Part shown: positions 18,828-27,561 of the stretch, one piece after another
Layout: the number at the start of each line of letters is the position of its first letter
Position numbering within the stretch: the first letter of the stretch is position 1
Source of the DNA: JAIEPT01 sp038217425
GTDB taxonomy: Bacteria; Planctomycetota; Planctomycetia; Gemmatales; Gemmataceae
NCBI GenBank assembly: GCA_038217425.1
Contig: JBBQPM010000051.1
Location: 1 to 39,487 of the forward strand
Length of the DNA stretch: 39,487 bases
Direction of reading: 5' to 3'
Program-made: the position numbers and the translations under genes
Notes under the pieces: generated by a model
What the model saw: the letters and a program-made list of their open reading frames with translations, nothing else
Databases searched by the model: none
Told to the model about the DNA's origin: nothing

Positions 18828-20255
18828 ATGACCTCCTCGGCTTTTAACTTGTTCCTGGCGTTGGTTTTGTGTCAAACGCCCGATTCCACCTGGCAATTCA
18901 CGCCCCAGTTTCAGCCCGGGCTCGAACTCGTCTACGTCGGCGACGTGCGCGAAGAAAGCAACAGCAGCAACGTTCAGTTCCAGCGCCACTATCGCCTCGA
19001 AACGCTCCTCTTCGTTCTCGATAAACAAGCCAAGTTCTCCAATGTCGCGCTCATGACGACGCTGAATGTCCCCACGCCGGGCGCTCAGGCGAAGCAAGTC
19101 CCCAGTCATGTCCGCCTGGAACTCGCCAAGGTCGACGAACAGGGGCAACTGCTCCTGGCCAAGACGGGCCGATGGCTGGCGCCGCTGGAAGGCCCGGCGT
19201 ATCTCGAAGCGGGGTTTCTGCTCGAGGCGCCGCTCGTCAAGGTCGGCAAGAACAGCGTCTGGGACGTGGCCGAGGAAGGCCGCGGCATTCGCTCGATTCG
19301 CATCGTGGGGACGGAGCTGTGCAGCGGCGTCAGTTGTGTGAAGATCGCGTGCCTGCAGCAGTCCGACGACTGGGACCGCCCCCGCGCCGACCGCACCGCC
19401 TGGCGTCGACAGGAGACGATCTGGTTCGCGCCGCAGCTGGGGGGCATCGCTTACCGCGTCGAACGGCTCGTCGAACGCCGAGACCCGGCCCGCGAACGGC
19501 CGACCTATCGCTGCGAGACCCACTACGAACTCATCAGCTCGCCGTTGCGATACTCCAACAGCCTCTTCGAGGATCGCCAACTGGAGATCGTGCAAGCGCG
19601 GAAGTTCCAGGACGACGCGGCGCCGTTCTTTATTCAGCCGGCGGAATATCGCGTGCCGATCGAGGCGCTGCGCAAGAAGGTCGCTAAGCATCTGGAGCAG
19701 CCGCAGGCGACGCCCTACCGCAAAGCCACGCTGCATTTGGCGACCCGGCTGGAGGGGGCGATCGTGGGAGGAAGCGCGGCGCCCGAAAGCGTCGGCGAAC
19801 CCCGCCCGATTCAGGCCGCCGTCGGGGTCGGGCAGAAAGTTCCCGATCTCCTGCTCGCCGACCTTGTGCAGCAATCCTCGCTTCGGCTCAGCAAACTGCA
19901 CGGTAAGCCGATCCTCATCGTCTATCTGAATCCCGATACCGAGATCGGCGAAGAGACGGTCCGTTTCGCGAATCGGCTCCACCGCAAATACGAGGGATCG
20001 TTTCACCTCGTGGGCATGCCGCTGGGCAAGGACGCGGAGGCGTTGCGCAAGTGGCACGCGGAGCAGAAGATACCGTTCCCGATCTGCGACGGCAACGCGT
20101 TCCATGTGCTGTTTCGGGTCGAGGCGACGCCGCGGTTTATCGTGCTGGACGCCGCCGGGAATCTGCGGGCGGCCTTCACGGGCTGGGGACTGCATTCGGA
20201 ATGGGAAATCGCACGTGAACTGAAGTCGTACTTCCCCAAAAAGACATCGAAGTGA
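18828..20255 (+). CDS. Exported protein with a redox-inactive thioredoxin-fold domain
   Basis: 475 residues. The start at 18828 is chosen because a signal-like hydrophobic stretch (MTSSAFNLFLALVLCQ) follows it and a promoter lies just before. Residues ~20-340 are a beta-rich region with no family I recognise. The C-terminal ~130 residues have the AhpC/TlpA thioredoxin fold: strand GKPILIVYLN at 359-368 and the cis-proline TPR at 434-436 (EATPRFIVLD). The CxxC site is absent: the sequence there reads NPDTEIGEE. It is therefore probably structural or binding rather than redox-active. Location is likely periplasmic. A DUF3754 gene follows 48 bases on. Confidence 0.75.
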   Translation: MTSSAFNLFLALVLCQTPDSTWQFTPQFQPGLELVYVGDVREESNSSNVQFQRHYRLETLLFVLDKQAKFSNVALMTTLNVPTPGAQAKQVPSHVRLELAKVDEQGQLLLAKTGRWLAPLEGPAYLEAGFLLEAPLVKVGKNSVWDVAEEGRGIRSIRIVGTELCSGVSCVKIACLQQSDDWDRPRADRTAWRRQETIWFAPQLGGIAYRVERLVERRDPARERPTYRCETHYELISSPLRYSNSLFEDRQLEIVQARKFQDDAAPFFIQPAEYRVPIEALRKKVAKHLEQPQATPYRKATLHLATRLEGAIVGGSAAPESVGEPRPIQAAVGVGQKVPDLLLADLVQQSSLRLSKLHGKPILIVYLNPDTEIGEETVRFANRLHRKYEGSFHLVGMPLGKDAEALRKWHAEQKIPFPICDGNAFHVLFRVEATPRFIVLDAAGNLRAAFTGWGLHSEWEIARELKSYFPKKTSK

Positions 20256-20257
20256 CG

Positions 20258-20263
20258 TATAAT
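20258..20263 (+). promoter_or_regulatory. Possible -10 element before the DUF3754 gene
   Basis: TATAAT begins 3 bases after the preceding stop codon and 46 bases before the next ATG. No matching -35 was seen, so this is only a candidate internal promoter. Confidence 0.3.
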
Positions 20264-20303
20264 ATCGGGAGAACCACCCGATCCCGTGCAGCGAGGAAGC
20301 GCC

Positions 20304-21521
20304 ATGACCCAGGAGAAGGATCGCGAGCATCACATCCCGTTTCGCAAGCCCGATCTCATTCGCATGCTCGGCCAGCAGAAATTGACTGCGGAAGAATGGG
20401 AGCAGTTACAGCGTCTGAGTTCCATCCTCGACGCCACCTTTCACTTCCATTATCACGAGACCCTCGAAGACCTCAAGGGGCTGTACGCGCCGTTCGACCC
20501 GGACGCCACGCCGTTTGAAGCCACGACCGTCTCCGAACCCGATCAGGACGCCCGTCAGGCGCAGTTCTTCAAGCGTCTGCAGTCGCTGGTGCGGCGCGGG
20601 AACTTTACCCGGCTCAACTGGCGTGCGATCGAGAAAGCCCTGGAAAAATCGAGCGACTGGGGCATCAACGTCGACATCGATTTCGGCATCATCGAACGGC
20701 TCGCCATCTTCGTTCGCGGGGACACGTTTGGCGAACGCACGCGCCGCGTCTGGTGGAAGTTCTTTCGCAAGGAAACCAAGCAGGTTCCGATCTATCGCCG
20801 GCTTGTGCTCGCGATCAAACTCAAGAAAGCGGACAACGTCCCCGAGGAACTCGACACCAACGACATTTTCGTCAAGTACTTCAAGGACATCCCCAAGGAC
20901 GACATCGATATGCTCCTGCCCGCGGGCAACCTCGTCATGCCCTGGCTGAAGCGTTGGCAGCTGCAAGCGTCGATCGCCAGTACAGTCGCGTTCGTGGTTT
21001 ACAAGGTCGTCGAACAGCTCGACAACTTTGTCGATCAATTCAGCCAGTTCAAGTTGGAGATGGCCTCGCTCGCCCTACTTGGCTCGTTGGTGGGGATGTC
21101 GTTTCGCCAGTATTCGAGTTATCAAAGCACCCGGACCGCGTATTCGCTCCAGCTTTCCAAAAGTCTCTATTTTCAGAATCTCGCCAACAACGCCGGCGTG
21201 CTCTTCTCGCTCGTCGACGAGGCGGAGGAGCAGGACTTCCGCGAGGCGCTCCTCGGCTATTTCTATCTGTGGCGTGCGAGCGACGATTTGACGGTCGAGG
21301 AACTCGATCAGCGGATCGAGGCGGAACTCGAACGCATGGGAGGGGTCAAGGTCGACTTTGAGGTGACCGACGCGCTGGACAAGTTGCAGCGGCTCAATCT
21401 GGTGACCGAACACGAAGGCCGATTCCGCGCGGTGCCGATCGAGCAGGCGCTGGCGACGCTCGACGACTGGTGGGACGGATACTTCCCGTACGCCGACGCC
21501 GCGGTGGAGGTCGAGGCGTAG
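20304..21521 (+). CDS. DUF3754 (TMEM143-like) membrane protein
   Basis: 405 residues. The start at 20304 follows GAGGAAG; an in-frame ATG at 20286 is less well placed. The N-terminal ~210 residues are soluble and charged and carry the family's NVDIDFGIIERLAIFVRG region. Two membrane helices are at about 215-235 (IASTVAFVVYKVV) and 250-267 (LALLGSLVGMSF). A C-terminal soluble part holds the conserved NLANNAGVLFSLVDEAEEQ, diagnostic of DUF3754/TMEM143, the family shared with a mitochondrial protein. The biochemical role is unknown. A palindrome region follows at 21551-21679. Confidence 0.85.
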   Translation: MTQEKDREHHIPFRKPDLIRMLGQQKLTAEEWEQLQRLSSILDATFHFHYHETLEDLKGLYAPFDPDATPFEATTVSEPDQDARQAQFFKRLQSLVRRGNFTRLNWRAIEKALEKSSDWGINVDIDFGIIERLAIFVRGDTFGERTRRVWWKFFRKETKQVPIYRRLVLAIKLKKADNVPEELDTNDIFVKYFKDIPKDDIDMLLPAGNLVMPWLKRWQLQASIASTVAFVVYKVVEQLDNFVDQFSQFKLEMASLALLGSLVGMSFRQYSSYQSTRTAYSLQLSKSLYFQNLANNAGVLFSLVDEAEEQDFREALLGYFYLWRASDDLTVEELDQRIEAELERMGGVKVDFEVTDALDKLQRLNLVTEHEGRFRAVPIEQALATLDDWWDGYFPYADAAVEVEA

Positions 21522-21550
21522 GGTGCGCCACGGGAGTTGGGGACTCGTCC

Positions 21551-21696
21551 TGGCTCGTCGGGATTCGTTGGCGCAGGGCGCGCCAATGGTTTCCGGCAAT
21601 CGGCGAGCCCGGTCGCGTAAGCGCCTGGAGTAACCGCACGGGATGCTGTGCTCCCGGCGCTTACGCGACCTGGCTCGCCAGAATCCCTTGGCGCAC
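21551..21696. repeat. Palindromic and direct repeats (family D)
   Basis: The main dyad has 24-bp arms at 21602-21625 and 21656-21679 with one mismatch (core GGTCGCGTAAGCGCC). A small palindrome TTGGCGC...GCGCCAA lies at 21569-21587. The segment CTGGCTCGTCGGGATTCG, TTGGCGCA near 21551-21576 is repeated in diverged form as CTGGCTCGCCAGAATCCC, TTGGCGCA near 21671-21696. No gene fits in this 247-base gap, and the structure looks like degenerate copies of one mobile palindrome. Confidence 0.75.
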
Positions 21697-21768
21697 TCGA
21701 GGCGTAACCCGCCTTGCAATTCGGGCTGAAGATGGTATCGAATTCGCCAGGAAACGGGGGGCGAGTTC

Positions 21769-22566
21769 ATGAAGTCGATTCGGGCCATCGCGGCACTCAC
21801 GGCATTTTGGGCGGGGACGTGCGTCTCCGCACAGGAACTTCTGTTGCCCCCCATCTCGGCGCCCCCGACGTCCATACTCCCCGTGCCGATTCCCGTCGCC
21901 GAGAAGCCGCTCCCCAAAATCTGGACCGGCGGGCTGGAATTCGGACTTTCCGGCGCCGAGGGGAACTCGCAAAACTTCAAGTTCCGCATGGGCGTGAACG
22001 CCAAGGCCGAGACGGAACGCAATCTTTTCAAACTCAACGCCCTCTACAGCTACAGCAAAGCCAACGAAGCCGACATCGAAAACCGCGGCCTTACCAAGGC
22101 CCGCTACGAACGGCTCTACATCGATTCGCGCTGGAGCCTGTTTCTCTCGGGCGAACTCGAATACGACGAATTCAAGGCGTTCGACCTCCGCATCGCCAGC
22201 CATGCGGGCGTCGCGTATGCAATCATCAAGAACGAGGACACGTTGCTCAAAAGCCGGTTCGGCGCCGGCGCCAGCCGCGAGATCAACAGCCCCAACGAAG
22301 ACGTCAAACCCGAACTCCTCTTCGGCCTGGACCTCGAACGTAAGATCTCCGCTCGCCAAAAAATCTGCGTCACCGGCGACTTCTTCCCCACCGTGCACAA
22401 TTTCGGCGACTATCGCTTCGAGGGCCGAATTTCGTACGAAATCCTCATCGATCCCGAATGGAACCTCACCCTCAAGCTCGGCGTGCTCGATCGCTACGAC
22501 AGCACCCCTGAAGGCAAGCAGGCGAACGACTACGAATACTTCGCCACGCTGCTGTGGAAGTTCTGA
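21769..22566 (+). CDS. DUF481-type outer-membrane beta-barrel protein
   Basis: 265 residues with a signal peptide (residues ~1-21, cut near VSAQE). A short Pro-rich linker leads into alternating beta strands: GGLEFGLSGAEGNSQNFKFR, LNALYSYSKANE, LFLSGELEYDEFKAFDLRI. It ends in a terminal aromatic strand closing with WKF, typical of barrel proteins. This fits DUF481, a family of salt-induced or unknown outer-membrane proteins. The pattern GNSxxxxF at the first strand is the family hallmark. The DUF4956 gene follows 23 bases later on the same strand, so they may share a transcript. Confidence 0.8.
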   Translation: MKSIRAIAALTAFWAGTCVSAQELLLPPISAPPTSILPVPIPVAEKPLPKIWTGGLEFGLSGAEGNSQNFKFRMGVNAKAETERNLFKLNALYSYSKANEADIENRGLTKARYERLYIDSRWSLFLSGELEYDEFKAFDLRIASHAGVAYAIIKNEDTLLKSRFGAGASREINSPNEDVKPELLFGLDLERKISARQKICVTGDFFPTVHNFGDYRFEGRISYEILIDPEWNLTLKLGVLDRYDSTPEGKQANDYEYFATLLWKF

Positions 22567-22589
22567 GCGAAACCTAACTGGATGTGCGT

Positions 22590-23270
22590 ATGTCGGAATT
22601 CTGGGCTGAGTTGACCTCGGGACTCAACAACTTCACGCTCGAAACCGTCGTTCGCCGACTCCTCATCGCCTGGTTCATGGGACTGGTAGCGGCGGCGATC
22701 CACTGGGCCACTCAGTCGCGCACCAGCCTCAAAACCAGCTCGTTCGGCGTTACCCTCGTGCTGCTCACAATCATCATTGCGATGGTGACAATGGTGATCG
22801 GCGACAACCAGGCGCGCGCGTTCAGCCTGGTCGGCGCCCTGGCGATCGTCCGCTTTCGCACCGTCGTCGAGGACACGCGCGACACCGCCTTCGTCATCTT
22901 CGGCGTCACCGTCGGCATGGCGGCGGGCGCCGGGTTCGCGATGATCGCGCTGGCCGGCATCCCGATCGTCGCGGGGGCGGCGTTCCTGATGCAGTACCTC
23001 TACCGCGAGACGCCGATCGTCTTTCGCCGCGTCTTCACGCTTACATTGCGCGTGAACCTGGGGACCGATCCGAAGACCGCCGCCCGCGATCTCTTCGAGA
23101 AGCATGTCGCGTCAATCGGGCTGGAAGGTATCGCCACCGTCCAGAAGGGGGCTGCTTTCGACGTGACGTATCGGGTGCAATTCCGGGACGAGGAGGCCGC
23201 CCTCGTTTTGGTGCGCGACCTCAATCAGCGCGAAGGGATTCAGTCGATCGAGGTCAAGGCCGGGGATTGA
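22590..23270 (+). CDS. DUF4956 membrane protein
   Basis: 226 residues with about four membrane helices in the first 130 residues: ~22-38, 51-70, 80-90 and 99-132. The family motif FSLVGALAIVRFRTVVEDTRD lies between helices and is nearly invariant in DUF4956. The C-terminal ~80 residues are cytoplasmic and ferredoxin-like in strand/helix order. In other bacteria DUF4956 genes often sit beside VTC-domain (polyphosphate polymerase-like) or CotH genes; neither is here. The partner seen instead is the DUF481 barrel. The function is unknown; a transport or polymer-synthesis accessory role is inference. Its stop is 7 bases from the convergent 23278 gene. Confidence 0.85.
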   Translation: MSEFWAELTSGLNNFTLETVVRRLLIAWFMGLVAAAIHWATQSRTSLKTSSFGVTLVLLTIIIAMVTMVIGDNQARAFSLVGALAIVRFRTVVEDTRDTAFVIFGVTVGMAAGAGFAMIALAGIPIVAGAAFLMQYLYRETPIVFRRVFTLTLRVNLGTDPKTAARDLFEKHVASIGLEGIATVQKGAAFDVTYRVQFRDEEAALVLVRDLNQREGIQSIEVKAGD

Positions 23271-23277
23271 TCTCCCG

Positions 23278-24060
23278 TTACGCGGGCTTGGCGGAAACGT
23301 AGCCGTAGTAGTTCTGCACAAAGTCGCCGATGGGCATGGTTCCCAGCGGGGGGACCGGCATGATCTTTCCCCAGCTATGCACCTTCGTGCTGAACGTGTC
23401 TTTCTCCTCGTCAATCCAGGCGAGCGAATTGGCGCAGACCCAGTGATTGGGGATGATCGACTTCTTGTTCTGCGTCGCGCTATTGAGCATGTCGGCGTTG
23501 ATAAACAGGGCGACCCGGCGTCCCAGACCGCGCAGGCGATCGGCTTCCTTGAAGTTGGCGAGATCCTTCGTGAACAAGACGTTGGTCTCGTTTTTGACTT
23601 CGGCGTAGCCGGCTTGCTTGAACCACTTCTCCAGGGCCGAGGGCAGGGTGATGCCGCTGGCGCCGCCGGACGCGCTGTTGTAGCTGATGAGTGTGTTTTC
23701 GTCATCGCGCAGGCTGGCGAGCGGAACCCAATCGACGGCGCTGATGCCCTTGACGAGGGGGGCGATGCGCAGCCCATGGCTTGCCTTGAATTTCCGCGTC
23801 CCGATCGAGGCTTCGTTTCTTTCCCAGAGATCGGTGACCGCTTGGACGTACATAACCGGATCGTCCATGGCCAGGAAGCGAAAGAAGGCGCCGGGGCCGC
23901 ACAGGTTGACGACGGAGGTATTGATGTTGTTCGGCGTGGCGACACGATCCTTGAGTCCGGTGACCAGATCGGTCTTGGTGATGTTGAGCCAATCGGTGCC
24001 GCCGGATCGTTTGTTAAAGTCGTCGATTTTCACGAGGGCGGCAGCAGAGGTCGTGGGCAC
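23278..24060 (-). CDS. Unknown protein, possible papain-fold cysteine peptidase
   Basis: 260 residues, starting with GTG (24060) after AAGGGA. No signal peptide. The segment VNLCGPGAFFRFLAM places C54 at the head of a helix, as in papain-like and C39-like peptidases (consensus C-G-P-A). SIIPNHWVCANSLAWID places H206 before a strand, where the catalytic His of such enzymes sits. A GASGITLPSALEKWFKQAG stretch between them resembles the region around C39-like folds. The catalytic assignment is inference from these two positions only. It could be a secreted effector or an inactive homologue. It converges closely with the DUF4956 gene (7 bases). Confidence 0.6.
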   Translation of the reverse strand: MPTTSAAALVKIDDFNKRSGGTDWLNITKTDLVTGLKDRVATPNNINTSVVNLCGPGAFFRFLAMDDPVMYVQAVTDLWERNEASIGTRKFKASHGLRIAPLVKGISAVDWVPLASLRDDENTLISYNSASGGASGITLPSALEKWFKQAGYAEVKNETNVLFTKDLANFKEADRLRGLGRRVALFINADMLNSATQNKKSIIPNHWVCANSLAWIDEEKDTFSTKVHSWGKIMPVPPLGTMPIGDFVQNYYGYVSAKPA

Positions 24061-24281
24061 GGGATTTCCCTTGCGCGTTGGAGGACGTGAGTTGGTTTCT
24101 GAGAGCTAATGCGGAAACGTCCTCGAAGCCGGACACGGTTTGACGGAATTCTATCCAGGGGCGTAAGCTGTACCGCATGCGGCCAAGAGTGGCGCACGGG
24201 ATCACGGCGAGCGGCGCGGCGTAAGCCTCACGTGGATTGGAACGACGACGCGATAGACAAGCGGGTCGACTTTGGATTCAA

Positions 24282-25022
24282 TCACTTGGCGTCCGGCTGC
24301 AAACTGTCGACGGCCTTGTTGGGGTCGTTGAGCTGGCCGCCGATGGTGATTTTGCCGGGATCGAAGGCGAGATGGCGGATCTGGGCGTTGTTGCGCTGTC
24401 CCGAATCTTGCAGGAAGGTGACCAGGGCGACCGGATTCGTGCGGTTGCGGAACCACTGGATCTGCACCGAATGTTTGCGGGCGAATTCCGAGATCTCCTG
24501 CAGGATCTGCTGCGAAGGGATCGGCAGGGCGCCGGCCTTGCGCCCCTGAAGCTCGATGAGCAGCGTGTTCGGATCGCGCGGGGCGAGCCAAATTTTGACG
24601 TCGTAGGAAAGGATCGTCGACCAGAAGCCTTTGCCATAGCAAAACGCGAGTCGGAGGCGATTCTTGTCGAAGGTCACGCGCGGATCGTAGATGCCCAGCT
24701 TGGCCAAATCGTTCGTCAGTCCTAACTTAACGAAGTCCTCGGCCAGGAAGCTGTTGAGCTGGTCCTGGGTGATGGGATACGAGAATTTACTCTCTTCGAC
24801 GTCCTGGACGTTGCTGGAGTTAAAGCCGCTCTCGAACTTTTCGAAGAGCAGGGCGAAGATCTTGTTGAGTTCGTCGGAACGCTTTATGCGTTCAGGGCCG
24901 GGCTCGACCGCGCTGCGAAGATAGAAGCCGGGGACGTGGTGGAGCAGGAGCACGAGCGCGACGGCCAACCCGGTCAGCGATCCCAGGGCGACGGCGAGCG
25001 CGGACAACGTTCGGCGATTCAT
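24282..25022 (-). CDS. Unknown membrane-anchored protein
   Basis: 246 residues. One N-terminal membrane helix (~7-28, ALAVALGSLTGLAVALVLLL) anchors a soluble domain that would face the periplasm. The domain is mixed alpha/beta and contains DQLNSFLAEDF, a short helix seen in several planctomycete proteins of unknown role. I do not recognise the family. The gene is divergent from the aminotransferase gene at 25091, separated by 68 bases. The 221-base gap on its other side (24061-24281) shows no gene or clear regulatory element. Confidence 0.7.
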   Translation of the reverse strand: MNRRTLSALAVALGSLTGLAVALVLLLHHVPGFYLRSAVEPGPERIKRSDELNKIFALLFEKFESGFNSSNVQDVEESKFSYPITQDQLNSFLAEDFVKLGLTNDLAKLGIYDPRVTFDKNRLRLAFCYGKGFWSTILSYDVKIWLAPRDPNTLLIELQGRKAGALPIPSQQILQEISEFARKHSVQIQWFRNRTNPVALVTFLQDSGQRNNAQIRHLAFDPGKITIGGQLNDPNKAVDSLQPDAK

Positions 25023-25090
25023 ACGGTCCCCTTTTGTAAGAGGGGCGAACTATAGCCAGGCGGGAACGGTCAGTCAAGAGGAGCCGGGAC

Positions 25091-26395
25091 ATGAGCAAAG
25101 TGGCAGAAGGATACGAACGGGCACAGCGATCGCTGGCGGGGGGGGTGAGTTCCTCGACCCGGCTCAACCGTGCCATGGGACACGCGATGCTTTTCGACCG
25201 CGCCCTGGGGAATCGCCTCTGGGATCTCGACGGCAAGGAATACATCGACCTCTGCTGCAGCCACGGGGCGACCCTGTTAGGTCACGGCGACACGCGCGTC
25301 CGCGCCGCGGTGGAGCGCGCGCTCGATCGGGGCGCCGCGTGTTCCTACGAAAATGAAACCCACGCCGAACTCGCGGAATTGCTCTGCGCGAAAGTGCCCT
25401 GCCTGGAACGCGTCCGCTTCACCGGCTCCGGGACCGAGGCGACCATGCACTGCTTGCGGCTGGCGCGGGCCTACACCGGTCGACCCAAGATCGTCAAATT
25501 CGAAGGAAACTTTCACGGCTACCACGACCAGGTGATGTTCTCTATTGGGACCCCCGCAGACAAACTCGGCCCCGAATCGACGCCTCACGCGTTCCCCGGC
25601 TCTACCGGCATGCCCGTCGGGCTCGAACATCAGCTCGTGCTCGTGCCCTACAATCGCCCCGACTTGCTCGAGGAGACCTTTCGCAAGCACGGCTCCGAGA
25701 TCGCGGCCGTCATCGGCGAGCCGATCTACTACAACGCCGGCTGCATCTTGCCGACGCCTGACTTCATGGCCGCCTTGCGCCGGCTCACCCAGCAGCATGG
25801 CAGCCTGCTGATCTTCGACGAAGTATTGAGCGCGTTCCGCATGGGCCCCGGCGGCGCCCAGGAATATCTCAAGGTCACGCCCGATCTGTGCACGCTCGGC
25901 AAAGCGGTTGGCGGCACCCACGCCCTCAGCGTCTTCGGCGGCCGGCGCGAGATCATGGACAAGCTCATGCCGATCGGCGATTGCCAACACTCCGGCACCT
26001 ACAATGGCCATCCCCTCGCCGTCGCCGCGGCACTGGCGGCGGTGAAAGCGTACTGCGAACCCGGTTTCTATCCGCACCTGTTCGCCATCGCCGAGGAACT
26101 GTACGCCGGCATCAATCGGCTGTTCCAGAAACATGGCCTGGCCGCGCAGGCGCGCGGGCTGGGAGCGCGCTTCGGCATCTACTTCGGCGTCGTCGGCGAG
26201 CCGCGCAACTATCGCGACGTCATCGTCCATCACAAGTCGCAGATGCTGAAGTTCATCAAGAGCGCAATCGGCCAGGGCGTTTACTTCCACGATTACGGCG
26301 GCGGCCCGTGCCATCACGGCTTCTGCTCCGCGACGACCGCCGACGACGTGCAGGAGATTTTGCGCCGACTCGACCGGGCGCTCGCGGATCAATAA
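25091..26395 (+). CDS. Class III PLP aminotransferase, HemL-like
   Basis: A 434-residue PLP-dependent fold-type I enzyme. The PLP lysine is K271 (CTLGKAVGG), the pyridine-binding aspartate is D243 (IFDEVLSAFR), and a phosphate loop is at GSGTEATMH (112-120). The closest well-known relative is glutamate-1-semialdehyde aminomutase, with which it shares TGRPKIVKFEGNFHGYHD. Several HemL-specific stretches differ (GPIYYNAG-like EPIYYNAGCILP), and there is no tetrapyrrole gene nearby, so the substrate is left open. The start at 25091 follows AAGAGGA. mdh starts 44 bases downstream on the same strand. Confidence 0.85.
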   Translation: MSKVAEGYERAQRSLAGGVSSSTRLNRAMGHAMLFDRALGNRLWDLDGKEYIDLCCSHGATLLGHGDTRVRAAVERALDRGAACSYENETHAELAELLCAKVPCLERVRFTGSGTEATMHCLRLARAYTGRPKIVKFEGNFHGYHDQVMFSIGTPADKLGPESTPHAFPGSTGMPVGLEHQLVLVPYNRPDLLEETFRKHGSEIAAVIGEPIYYNAGCILPTPDFMAALRRLTQQHGSLLIFDEVLSAFRMGPGGAQEYLKVTPDLCTLGKAVGGTHALSVFGGRREIMDKLMPIGDCQHSGTYNGHPLAVAAALAAVKAYCEPGFYPHLFAIAEELYAGINRLFQKHGLAAQARGLGARFGIYFGVVGEPRNYRDVIVHHKSQMLKFIKSAIGQGVYFHDYGGGPCHHGFCSATTADDVQEILRRLDRALADQ

Positions 26396-26439
26396 GTTAG
26401 TTGCAAACGAATCCACTGACACCACAAGAGAGTTTCCCC

Positions 26440-27426
26440 ATGCCAAACGTCGTTCGCGTTGCCGTCACCGGAGCCGCCGGCCAGGTCGCCTATGCCATGC
26501 TCGCTCGCCTGGCCTCCGGCGAAGTTTTCGGCCCCTCTACCAAGGTCGTGCTCCAACTCCTGGAAATCACGCCCGCCTTGCAGAGTCTCGAAGGCGTGGC
26601 CATGGAACTCGAGGACAATGGCTTCCCCACGCTGCAGAGCATTGTCGTCACCGATGACGCCAACGTCGCCTTCAAGGGCGCCAACTACGCCCTGCTCGTC
26701 GGTTCGTCGCCCAGGAAGCAAGGCCAGGAACGCAAGGATCTGCTCAACATCAACGGCAAGATCTTCGTCGGCCAGGGCCAGGCGCTCGCCAAGAACGCCG
26801 CCAGCGACGTGCGCATCCTCATCGTCGGCAATCCGTGCAACACCAACTGCCTGGTCGCCTACAAGAACGGCAAGGAAATCCCGGCCGAGCGCTGGACTGC
26901 GATGACCCGGCTCGACCACAACCGCGCCCGTTCTGCGCTGGCGAAAAAGGCGGGCGTGGGAGCGGAGGACGTGACCAACGTCACCATCTGGGGCAACCAT
27001 TCGAGCACGCAGTATCCCGATTTCACGAACGCGAAGATCAAGGGGAAGCCGGCGCCCGAGGTCATCACCGACCGCGCCTGGCTCGAGACGACCTTCGTGC
27101 CGATGGTGCAAACGCGCGGCGCCGAGATCATCAAGAAGCGCGGCCTCAGCTCCGCGATGTCGGCCGCCAACGGCGCGATCGATCACGTCAAGAGCTGGGT
27201 GAACCCGACGCCGGCGAGCGATTGGGTCAGCGTCGCCACCGTCTCCCAGGGCGAGTACGGCGTCCCCGCCGGCATGGTCTTCGGCTACCCGTGCACCGGC
27301 GACGGCAAGGGAAACTTCAAAGTCGTCGAGGGCGTGAAGCTCGACGCGTTCGGCCAGGCAAAGTTCCAGGCGACGCTCAAGGAGTTGCAAGAAGAGATGG
27401 ACGCGGTCAAGGATTTGTTGGGGTAG
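26440..27426 (+). CDS. mdh: Malate dehydrogenase
   Basis: A 328-residue NAD-dependent malate dehydrogenase of the group related to cytosolic MDH. The dinucleotide-binding motif is VTGAAGQVAYAM at 9-20. Substrate-binding arginines are R92, R98 and R157 (SSPRKQGQERKDLL; TRLDHNRA). The catalytic pair is D160 and H187 (IWGNHSSTQYPD). It interconverts malate and oxaloacetate in the TCA cycle. The NAD-side motif reads NPCNTNCLVA where NPANTNAL is usual. The start at 26440 follows AAGAGAG; an in-frame TTG at 26401 is unlikely. It is followed by a strong terminator. Confidence 0.95.
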   Translation: MPNVVRVAVTGAAGQVAYAMLARLASGEVFGPSTKVVLQLLEITPALQSLEGVAMELEDNGFPTLQSIVVTDDANVAFKGANYALLVGSSPRKQGQERKDLLNINGKIFVGQGQALAKNAASDVRILIVGNPCNTNCLVAYKNGKEIPAERWTAMTRLDHNRARSALAKKAGVGAEDVTNVTIWGNHSSTQYPDFTNAKIKGKPAPEVITDRAWLETTFVPMVQTRGAEIIKKRGLSSAMSAANGAIDHVKSWVNPTPASDWVSVATVSQGEYGVPAGMVFGYPCTGDGKGNFKVVEGVKLDAFGQAKFQATLKELQEEMDAVKDLLG

Positions 27427-27440
27427 GATTTGACTGGAAC

Positions 27441-27483
27441 GTCAAAGAGAAAGGCCCCGAGATTCGGGGCCTTTCTCTTTGAC
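27441..27483. terminator. Terminator after mdh
   Basis: A perfect 20-bp dyad (27441-27460 and 27464-27483) around the loop GAT, beginning 15 bases after the mdh stop. The GC core GGCCCCGA/TCGGGGCC is followed by CTTTCTCTTT, so it can end transcription from the left, and the symmetric A-rich left flank allows use from the right. Confidence 0.85.
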
Positions 27484-27493
27484 GCATTCCGGC

Positions 27494-27555
27494 GAAAGCC
27501 CAGGGATGGCTATCCCTGGGGGAGTTTTCCCAGGGACAGCCGTCCCTGGGCTTTC
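27494..27555. repeat. Palindromic repeat, family A, copies 2 and 3
   Basis: Two adjacent palindromes of the type CCCAGGGA-TGGCT-ATCCCTGGG: 27499-27520 and 27529-27550, flanked by outer arms GAAAGC (27494-27499) and GCTTTC (27550-27555). The core matches the repeat at 8864-8899. It lies between convergent genes. Confidence 0.85.
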
Positions 27556-27561
27556 AAAATA

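Noticed and set aside
18663..20333. A 556-residue minus-strand open frame
   Set aside because: It is antisense to the thioredoxin-fold gene, lacks domains, and overlaps the well-supported promoter region.
25091..26395. Naming the aminotransferase hemL
   Set aside because: Core PLP residues agree but several HemL-specific stretches differ and there is no tetrapyrrole context.
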